From JAWKHR01 sp041394725 (GTDB lineage: Bacteria; Acidobacteriota; Vicinamibacteria; Vicinamibacterales; SCN-69-37): a stretch of 64,000 nt of DNA. The translations under genes and the position numbers were made by a program. The notes beneath the pieces are model-generated. The model ran no database searches and was not told the DNA's origin. It saw only the letters and a list, made by a program, of their open reading frames with translations. The stretch covers positions 62,001-126,000 of the forward strand of contig JAWKHR010000008.1 in NCBI GenBank assembly GCA_041394725.1. The letters run 5' to 3'. Below are positions 43,803 through 50,222 of this stretch, one piece after another (within the stretch, counting starts at the first letter, position 1; every line of letters begins with the position of its first letter).

Positions 43803-44915
43803 TTACACGTGCCGGGACGTCCCCTTCCGGCGCACGAGTGCAAAGAATGGCCCGGATCGCAGGCGCCCGAAGAGCCAGACGTCGAGTTTCATGACCGCCG
43901 ACAGGACGAGGAGCGCCCCGTAGGTGATCCCCTTCCGTCCGATTCGCGCCTTCGCCGACGTCCGCACCTCCCGCACCGCCGCCGGGTCCGACGCCGAAGC
44001 GGCCGACAGGCGCCGGGCCGCCCGGCGGGTCAGCGTCTTCTCGACGACCCGGACCAGCACGTTCTCGACGAGCGCGCCGATGATCGGCGTGTAGTAGGTG
44101 AGCCGTTCGATCCGGAACCCGCACTCGTCGAGCACGCGCGCCAGCTCCTCGTGGTCGGCGATCGGGTTCAGGTGGTCCGACTTGCGGAGCCGCTCCTGGC
44201 TGAGGTCGAGCAGGCCCCGTCGTTCGAGCGCGTGCGCGAGCCGGTTGACCAGCCGCAGGCCGCCCGAGATCCAGCCGTTCCTGCGGACGTGCGTGTAGAT
44301 GAACAGGGCGCCGTCGTCGGCCAGGACGCGGTTGGCCTCGCCCAGCACGTCGCGGAGGGCCTGGGGCGAGAGGTGCTCGAGCACGTCGAGCGTCCAGGCC
44401 TTGGTGAAGGCGCCGTCGCGCAGCGGCAGCCGGCGGAGGTCACCGAGCAGCAGGCCGAACCGGCCGATCGCGTCGTGCGCGAAGAACGGGCTGATGTCGA
44501 TGCCGGTGAGCGTCGCGCCGGTGTCGGTGTTCCAGGCGAGCGCGCGCCCGCTGCCGCAGCCCAGGTCGATCACGCGGTCGCCGGGACCGAGCCGGAGGAA
44601 CGTGCGGAGCATGTCGTTGCGGATGCGCGAGCCGAGCAGCGGCGGCGAGATCGACTCGTGGCGCGCGTCCACGTGGAGTGCCTCGTCGAGGTACTTCGTC
44701 TGCTCGTCGAAGGTCGCGCTCGGCCGCAGGTCCAGGTAGCCGCGCTCCGCGGAAAACGCGCGGCCGCAGCCGCCGCAGCGCGCGCCGTCGCCCTCGGGTG
44801 CCAGCGTGCCGCCGCAGTCCGGGCACTGGACGACGTCGAGCAGGCCGGCGGGGATCATGCGGCGGTCGCCGTCGGCGGGAGTGGTGCGGCGGCTGCCGTC
44901 GGCGGGACGAGTCAC
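43803..44915 (-). CDS. Methyltransferase with N-terminal Trm112-like zinc ribbon
   Basis: The core (from MIPAGLLDVV, ATG 44858) has a Trm112/YcaR-like ribbon, CPDCGGTL and CGGCGRAF, within 35 residues. A class I methyltransferase domain follows: VIDLGCGSGRALAWN, then DVLEHLSPQALRDVLGEANR. The C-terminus is hydrophobic and basic (SAVMKLDVWLFGRL), suggesting membrane association. GTG 44915 overlaps the upstream stop codon (GTGA) and adds a 19-residue extension made of two 9-residue repeats. I use this longer form, but ATG 44858 is credible. Probably acts on a lipid-linked or sugar substrate. Confidence 0.8.
   Translation of the reverse strand: MTRPADGSRRTTPADGDRRMIPAGLLDVVQCPDCGGTLAPEGDGARCGGCGRAFSAERGYLDLRPSATFDEQTKYLDEALHVDARHESISPPLLGSRIRNDMLRTFLRLGPGDRVIDLGCGSGRALAWNTDTGATLTGIDISPFFAHDAIGRFGLLLGDLRRLPLRDGAFTKAWTLDVLEHLSPQALRDVLGEANRVLADDGALFIYTHVRRNGWISGGLRLVNRLAHALERRGLLDLSQERLRKSDHLNPIADHEELARVLDECGFRIERLTYYTPIIGALVENVLVRVVEKTLTRRAARRLSAASASDPAAVREVRTSAKARIGRKGITYGALLVLSAVMKLDVWLFGRLRSGPFFALVRRKGTSRHV
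44859..44912 (-). repeat. 27-bp in-frame tandem duplication at the methyltransferase N-terminus
   Basis: Two 27-base units encode TRPADGSRR and TTPADGDRR. They sit between the coupled GTG start and the first ATG, extending the protein in frame. Confidence 0.6.
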
Positions 44916-46153
44916 GCGGCGGCGGCCGCCTCCAGCACGGCGTCGAGGCGGCGTGCGCGCTCGTCCCAGGAATAGGCGGGCGCGAGCGCGGCGGCGGCCC
45001 GGGAGAGCCGGGCGAGCAGCGCCGGGTCCGCCGCGAGACGTTCGAGCGCGGCCGCCAGGGCCGCGCTGTCGCCCGGCGCCACGAGCAGCGCCGTCTCGTC
45101 GTCGGTCAGCACCTCGCGGATCGCGGGCAGGTCGGACGCCACGATCGCGCGGCCGAGCGCGAGGTACTCGAACAGCTTGAGCGGCGACGTGTAGCGCAGG
45201 GAGATCGCCGATGCCGTGTTGGGCAGGACGAGGATCGACGCCGCGGCCAGGCGGTTCGCGACCTCGGCCGGTCGTACCAGGCCGGTGATGTCGACTCGGT
45301 CCTCGAGGCCCAGCTCGCCGACGAGTCCCTGGACGCGGTCGAGATCCGCCTCGCCGGGGTGCCCGCCGACGATCAGGCCACGCACGCCGGGGGCCTCGGC
45401 CAGCGCGCGCACGAAGACGTCCACGCCCTTCCACGGGTACAGGTGGCCGGCGTAGGCGGCGACTGGCGGTCCCGCGGCGGCCGTCGCGCCGGCGGCCACC
45501 GGCGGGCCGGCGGTCGCCGAGTCCGCGGCTGGCGCGGCGCCTGGCGCGGCGCCTGGCGCGGCCGGCATGGCCGCGCCGTCGGGCACGACGAAGACCTCGT
45601 CGCGCGGGCCGAAGCGGCCGGCCAGGTCGTCGGCCAGCGCGCTCGTGATGGTCACGTAGGCCGCGGCCCGCCGCCAGACGCGACGGTCCTGGCGTTCGAG
45701 TCGGGCCAGCTTCAGCCGCGACGGGGCCAGCTGCGGCTTGCCGAGCAGCCGCGGCATCTCGGCGGCGACCACCGACGAGACGCCATGCGACTCGTACACC
45801 ACGCGCGGACGGCGCGAGCGGGGCAGGACGAGCAGGAGCGCCGCCACGCCCAGGTCGCGCGTGTAGACGATCGCGTCGCGCGCGCCCATCGCGCGCCGCG
45901 TGGCGCCCAGCAGGAACTTCAGCCGCCGGACCGCCGGCCGCCGCGACGTGCCGATGGTCTCGAAGGTCAACTGGTCGGTCGGGGGCAGGCCGTAGAACTC
46001 GAACGGATCGCGCGGCATCGGCGCCGCATCGGGCCGCGTGACCAGGTGGACGGCATGCCCGGCGGCCGCCAGGGCCTGGCAGGTCGCCATCGACTGCAGT
46101 CCGTTGGCGCGTTCGATCGGGAAGCGGGTGTCGGCGAAGTAGATGACGGTCAC
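44912..46153 (-). CDS. GT-B glycosyltransferase with Ala/Pro/Gly-rich interdomain linker
   Basis: The 413-residue product begins MTVIYFADTRFPIERANGLQ. Donor-domain signatures are YAGHLYPWKGVDVFVRALAE and SPLKLFEYLALGRAIVASD. Between the two domains lies a linker of about 35 residues, mostly Ala, Pro and Gly, encoded in part by three 12-bp repeats (45529-45564). GTG 46153 was chosen because the conserved fold begins there; the frame is open further upstream as a shadow of the next gene. Confidence 0.86.
   Translation of the reverse strand: MTVIYFADTRFPIERANGLQSMATCQALAAAGHAVHLVTRPDAAPMPRDPFEFYGLPPTDQLTFETIGTSRRPAVRRLKFLLGATRRAMGARDAIVYTRDLGVAALLLVLPRSRRPRVVYESHGVSSVVAAEMPRLLGKPQLAPSRLKLARLERQDRRVWRRAAAYVTITSALADDLAGRFGPRDEVFVVPDGAAMPAAPGAAPGAAPAADSATAGPPVAAGATAAAGPPVAAYAGHLYPWKGVDVFVRALAEAPGVRGLIVGGHPGEADLDRVQGLVGELGLEDRVDITGLVRPAEVANRLAAASILVLPNTASAISLRYTSPLKLFEYLALGRAIVASDLPAIREVLTDDETALLVAPGDSAALAAALERLAADPALLARLSRAAAALAPAYSWDERARRLDAVLEAAAAA
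45529..45564 (-). repeat. Three 12-bp tandem repeats inside a glycosyltransferase gene
   Basis: CTGGCGCGGCGC occurs twice in tandem, followed by a third copy with a changed end. It encodes reiterated Ala-Pro-Gly-Ala in the interdomain linker. A length-variable region is possible. Confidence 0.7.
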
Positions 46154-46194
46154 GGCGGCGCGCGTCCGATTGTCCTTCAAAACCGGGGCCGCCG

Positions 46195-47541
46195 TCAGGG
46201 GCGCCGGATCGCGGCGCGATCCCACAGCGAGAAGTTCTGCGGGCTCGGGGCACTCCGCATCGCGCGCAGAATCTGCGAATCGCCGACGTCCCACAGTCGT
46301 TCGTGGTGCAGATCCACGCCGGCCGGCGCGCTGTTCCAGTTCTCGTTCGGGTAGACGAACGCGCCGAGGCCCGCGACGACCACCGACCACGCGGTCAGCA
46401 GCCCAATCACCGCGCGACCCGTCGGTGCCCGCCAGAGGCGCGCGCCGCCCGCCGCGGCAAACGGCGTCGCGAGCGGCAGCAGGTCGAGCAGGTAGCGCGG
46501 CCCCCACGTGTGGCCCGCCCACCAGACCGTGTAGGCCGCGTAGGCCGCGAACTGGACCCCGAGCGCGATGAGCAGCCACCGCGGCTGCCAGTCCGATCCG
46601 CGCAGCGGCCCGACGCCGGCCAGCGCCACGAGGACGACCGGGCTGAAGACGAGCAGCCCGCGGCTGGGCGAGACGAGCAGGCCGAGCGCGCCGATCCACG
46701 GCGTGCGCGAGAGCGACCCGGCGACGCCGTGCACGACCGGATGCAGCGCCTCGAGCCGTGGCGTCGCGCCGAGCGGGTGGCCGAACCACCAGAGGTTGGT
46801 CGCGACGACCGTCGCGCCGGCGAGCCCGACGACGAGCGCGGGACGGAGGACGGCGCGCGGGCTGGTGCGCGCGGCGAACCAGGCCAGCAGGACGACGACG
46901 AGGGGCGTCACCTGCGGGCGCGCGGCGCCGGCCATCGCGAGGCCCAGTCCCCCGAGCCACGGCGTCGCGCCGCGGAGCTCGTCGGCCGGCCGTAACCAGG
47001 CCCAGAGGGCCAGGGCCAGGCCGAAGGCCACCGTCTCGTGCTGCCACAGCGTCTGGCTGACGAGCGCCCAGTAGTTCGTGCCGAGGCCGAGCACCATCGT
47101 CGTCGCGACCGCCGCGCGCGGCGTCACGAGGCGCAACAGCGCCAGGCAGAGCAGGGCGCACGCCGCCGCCGTCAGGGTGGACGCGGTGAGCGCCGCGATC
47201 AGGTTGGGCGCGAGCGGGGCGTCCATGTCCACGACGCCGGTGCGTTGGAGGATCGTCGCGGGCACCGCGGCGATGAGCGCCGGCAGCAGCGGGTAGGCCG
47301 AGCGGACGTGTCCCTGGCGGTCGCGCGCGAACGCGGGCCGCTCGCCGAGGCCCGGGAACTGTGCGACGACCGCGTCCAGGGTGAGCGTGCCCCGCACCGC
47401 GACCTCGCGCGCGGTGAACTTCGCCGGCTGCGAATCGGTGGTGCCCGTCTCGCGCCCGTTCAGGTTGTAGACGACGAGGAGCAGTGCGAAGACGCCGAGG
47501 GCCAGGCGTCGCGCGGACGGGGGCGCCGGCTGGAAGGTCAT
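46195..47541 (-). CDS. Polytopic membrane protein, probable glycosyltransferase-type
   Basis: The 448-residue product has about ten hydrophobic helices. Loop signatures: SDGFYYY-type loops are absent, but HVRSAYPLLPALIAAVPATI, YWALVSQTLWQHETVAFGLA and WWAGHTWGPRYLLDLLPLA match a family often found in bacterial polysaccharide loci. I cannot assign a reaction. ATG 47541 overlaps the upstream gene's stop codon (ATGA). Confidence 0.72.
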   Translation of the reverse strand: MTFQPAPPSARRLALGVFALLLVVYNLNGRETGTTDSQPAKFTAREVAVRGTLTLDAVVAQFPGLGERPAFARDRQGHVRSAYPLLPALIAAVPATILQRTGVVDMDAPLAPNLIAALTASTLTAAACALLCLALLRLVTPRAAVATTMVLGLGTNYWALVSQTLWQHETVAFGLALALWAWLRPADELRGATPWLGGLGLAMAGAARPQVTPLVVVLLAWFAARTSPRAVLRPALVVGLAGATVVATNLWWFGHPLGATPRLEALHPVVHGVAGSLSRTPWIGALGLLVSPSRGLLVFSPVVLVALAGVGPLRGSDWQPRWLLIALGVQFAAYAAYTVWWAGHTWGPRYLLDLLPLATPFAAAGGARLWRAPTGRAVIGLLTAWSVVVAGLGAFVYPNENWNSAPAGVDLHHERLWDVGDSQILRAMRSAPSPQNFSLWDRAAIRRP

Positions 47542-48974
47542 CGCTGCGGCGGCTGCCGGAAGAACGACGACCGGTGGGCCAGGTAGCGCCAGGCGATGCC
47601 GGGCGCCTCGACGGGCAGTTCGAGAAACACGTCGCGCGCCTGATCCGGGATCGAGAGCCGCTGCCGGTCCATCCGGTTCAGGCCGAAGAGCGCCATCAGG
47701 CCGAGATTCCACCACACGCAGATGCCGAGGACCACGCCGAGGGCGACGCGGGCGCGACGGGTGCGCGCCGCCTCGAGTGCGGCCGCCACGCCGATGACGA
47801 GCAGCGGCGTCGTGCCGACGAAGCGGCGCTGGCCGAACGCGCCGGCCACGGTCCACGACTCGACGCTCCCGGAGACGTAGACCTGGCAGGCGAACATGAA
47901 CAGGGCGACCGCGCCGATCCAGGCCGCCTCGGGCCGGTCGCGCGCGATGCGGCGCGCGGCCAGGCCGGCGAGGCCCGCCAGGGCCACGAGGCCGAGGGGC
48001 GTCCAGGCCAGGAAGCCGAAGTGCGGATCGACGAGCACGCCGCCGGCGTGCGGCGACGTCCAGGTCATCTTCCGCGCCACGTAGGTGGCCGGGCCGAGCC
48101 GGCCGTTGACCGCCCAGTAGCCGGCCAGCTGCGGCGCGAAGGCGACGAGCGTGGCGACCGTGCCGGCGAGCGCCGCCGTGAGCGCGGCCGCGGGCGACGG
48201 GGCGGCTGAGGCCGCCGACGCGGGCACCGGCCGCGCGGACACCGGGGGACCGCCGGCGGCGGCCGCACGCCGGAGGCCGGTCGCCCACAGCGCGAAGTCC
48301 AGCGCGGGACCGGCGGCGAAGAACACGTCCTGCTCGCGCACCATCGCCATGAGCCCCGCCGACAGGCCGAGCCAGACGACGTCCCGGAGGGCCCAGCGCC
48401 GGCGCGCGCGCAGCCACAGCCACACGAAGAGCGACACGGCGAAGGCCGACGCGGCGTGCGAGAAGGGGGGCGCGACGTAGACGTAGAACAGCAGCGGCGT
48501 GCCGGCCGCCACCAGCAGGCTGGCCGAGAGGCCGCGGCCGACGACCTGGCGCGCGATCGCCGCCGAGAGCAGGACGGCCAGGAAGCCGTAGCAGGCCGAT
48601 CCAATCGCGACGGCCGAGACGTAGGGCTGGCTGTAGCCGTCGGCCGGCGCCCCCGTCGTGAGCGCGACCAGGTGGCCGACCGCGTAGAACGGCGCCCAGA
48701 GCAGCGCGCTGCCGAGCGGCGCGAACGTCACGGGCCGGCCCGTCGCGGTCCGCCGGTCCGGCGCGAGGAACGTCTCGGCGAAGCCCGGGTCGGGGACGAC
48801 CGTGTCGTGGAAGTGGCGGAACTCGTTCTCGAAGTCCGCGTCGTGGTCGAAGGCGAGCGACCGCAGCCACGAGAAGTACTGCACCTCGTCGGACGCGTAG
48901 AGCCGCTTCGTGACGGCCGGCAGCGTCACGAGGAACGCGAGCGCGAGGACGAGGATCTCCCGTCGGGTCAGCAT
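47538..48974 (-). CDS. Polytopic membrane protein, probable glycosyltransferase-type
   Basis: The 478-residue product has about 11 hydrophobic helices. It shares with the 35510-37543 protein the loop ASDEVQYFSWLRSLAFDHDA and with the next gene a late helix pair (FGQRRFVGTTPLLVIGVAAA). A Pro/Ala-rich cytoplasmic loop occurs at about 245-265. Likely uses a polyprenyl-linked donor, by analogy only. Its start lies seven bases after the CPBP protease stop codon; a 5-codon mini-ORF from ATG 48985 spans the gap and ends just inside the gene. Confidence 0.72.
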   Translation of the reverse strand: MLTRREILVLALAFLVTLPAVTKRLYASDEVQYFSWLRSLAFDHDADFENEFRHFHDTVVPDPGFAETFLAPDRRTATGRPVTFAPLGSALLWAPFYAVGHLVALTTGAPADGYSQPYVSAVAIGSACYGFLAVLLSAAIARQVVGRGLSASLLVAAGTPLLFYVYVAPPFSHAASAFAVSLFVWLWLRARRRWALRDVVWLGLSAGLMAMVREQDVFFAAGPALDFALWATGLRRAAAAGGPPVSARPVPASAASAAPSPAAALTAALAGTVATLVAFAPQLAGYWAVNGRLGPATYVARKMTWTSPHAGGVLVDPHFGFLAWTPLGLVALAGLAGLAARRIARDRPEAAWIGAVALFMFACQVYVSGSVESWTVAGAFGQRRFVGTTPLLVIGVAAALEAARTRRARVALGVVLGICVWWNLGLMALFGLNRMDRQRLSIPDQARDVFLELPVEAPGIAWRYLAHRSSFFRQPPQR

Positions 48975-48981
48975 CGCGGCC

Positions 48982-49797
48982 TCATCCCGCGCCGAGCGCG
49001 CGCGCCAGCGCGGCCTGCAGGACCTGCGCGCCGTTGAAGCCGGCGTGGTTGACCATCGGGATCACGAGCGAGCGCCGGCGCGCGTAGACGAGGCCCCAGA
49101 ACAGGCCGAGCGTGCCAATCGCGATCGCGACGTCCACGCCCTGGTCCACGTGCAGGGCCCCGAAGAGCACCGTGAAGAGTGCGAGGCCCACGCGGATGCC
49201 ACCGAGCCGCTGGTCGAACCGGTGGAGGATGAACGCGCGCTGCAGCTCCTCTCGCACCCCGCCGGCGAGCACCGCGACGACGAAGAAGACGGCGGTGTCG
49301 ACGGGGGTCTGCATGAACGCGTCGAGCGGGCTCTGCTCGACGGTGTGGAGGCCGGGGAAGACGGCGCGCAGCGTGAGCACGATTGCGCCGACGCCGAGGA
49401 AGACGACCGGCACGAGGGCGAGGCCGAGGGCGATCTGCCGGCCGAACGGCTGGCGGCCGAGGAACACGTCGCGGGCCGACTCGCGGCTGACCGTGAGGAA
49501 CCAGAGGATCAACGCGGCAATCAGGGCGGTGTCGACGAAGGCGACGATGGCGAAGAACTCGAGCGAGAGCGCGCCATCCTGGGAGGGGCGCAGGCCGGCG
49601 GCGAGCGCCGCGATGGCCAGCACGATCTGGGTCGGCACGCCGCTGACGAGTACGACCTGGGCGAGGGCGGCCAGGCGCGAGACGGGTGGACCGGGGTCGG
49701 CCGGGGCAGGGGCCGCGCCGGCGGCGGCGTCCGGATCCGGCACCACCGCCTCTGGCGCTGGCTCGTCGAGGGGCGCCCCGTCGACCGTGGGTTCCAC
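48982..49797 (-). CDS. CPBP-family intramembrane metalloprotease
   Basis: Member of the CAAX-protease/bacteriocin-processing (ABI) family. The 271 residues have an acidic, Pro/Ala-rich N-terminus and about seven helices. Active-site motifs are visible: Glu183-Glu184-x2-Arg187 (VREELQRAF), His216 (GALHVDQG) and Asn250-His251 (VNHAGFN). Substrates of bacterial members are mostly unknown. It is the first gene of the minus-strand glycan run. GTG start. Confidence 0.85.
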   Translation of the reverse strand: MEPTVDGAPLDEPAPEAVVPDPDAAAGAAPAPADPGPPVSRLAALAQVVLVSGVPTQIVLAIAALAAGLRPSQDGALSLEFFAIVAFVDTALIAALILWFLTVSRESARDVFLGRQPFGRQIALGLALVPVVFLGVGAIVLTLRAVFPGLHTVEQSPLDAFMQTPVDTAVFFVVAVLAGGVREELQRAFILHRFDQRLGGIRVGLALFTVLFGALHVDQGVDVAIAIGTLGLFWGLVYARRRSLVIPMVNHAGFNGAQVLQAALARALGAG

Positions 49798-49933
49798 GGC
49801 TACTGACTCTATCCCGTCGGCCGGTTCGTGCCCCGGGCGGCGAGTGGCGCGGGCGGAAAAAGACTCCCGGTGTCGTTTTGCAGCGGGCGGTAAAATAGGG
49901 CAGTTGCAGGAACCACAGTACTGACGGCCCCGA

Positions 49934-49949
49934 GCTCCATATGTGGCGT
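49934..49949. promoter_or_regulatory. Candidate NrdR box 1
   Basis: GCTCCATATGTGGCGT matches the NrdR consensus acaCwAtATwTwgtgt at about 10 of 16 positions, including the central ATAT. Its start is 32 bases from that of box 2, about three helical turns. Confidence 0.4.
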
Positions 49950-49965
49950 CCGCCGGTCGTCACAG

Positions 49966-49981
49966 ACACAATACTTGGTAG
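49966..49981. promoter_or_regulatory. Candidate NrdR box 2
   Basis: ACACAATACTTGGTAG matches the NrdR consensus at about 12 of 16 positions, with a perfect ACACAATA left half. It lies just upstream of the candidate nrdJ -35 box. Confidence 0.5.
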
Positions 49982-49989
49982 TTTCAGTA

Positions 49990-50018
49990 TTGACATCGCG
50001 AAGCCCGGGGAGCATATT
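49990..50018 (+). promoter_or_regulatory. Candidate nrdJ promoter
   Basis: TTGACA (perfect -35), a 17-base spacer and CATATT (four of six). The predicted start near 50025 gives a leader of about 200 bases. TAAAAT at 49891-49896 could serve an earlier start. Confidence 0.5.
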
Positions 50019-50104
50019 CGTTCGCCGGCAGCGCAACAGCCGATCGGCGGAATCATCCCAGGATTTCGTCGGAAGACACCGCGCCCGGAGGGTCCGGGTG
50101 CGGG

Positions 50105-50123
50105 GTGGGGGTGGTACCCCCAC
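50105..50123 (+). promoter_or_regulatory. Hairpin in the nrdJ leader
   Basis: GTGGGGGT, GGT loop, ACCCCCAC: a perfect 8-bp stem about 100 bases before the start codon. The rest of the roughly 200-base leader holds no ORF that I support, and I could not find the conserved elements of a cobalamin riboswitch. Confidence 0.4.
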
Positions 50124-50222
50124 GGTTGCGGCGTCGGCAAAATCCGGCCGCAGAGGCATCGACGGCGACGGCCGCGTTCAGGGGCAAACGGGCTGTCGTG
50201 TACGGGAAGTTGGAGGCAGGGC

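Noticed and set aside
49890..50222. Cobalamin riboswitch in the nrdJ leader
   Set aside because: I looked for the conserved B12-box and GCCACTG core and did not find them. A covariance-model search would settle it.
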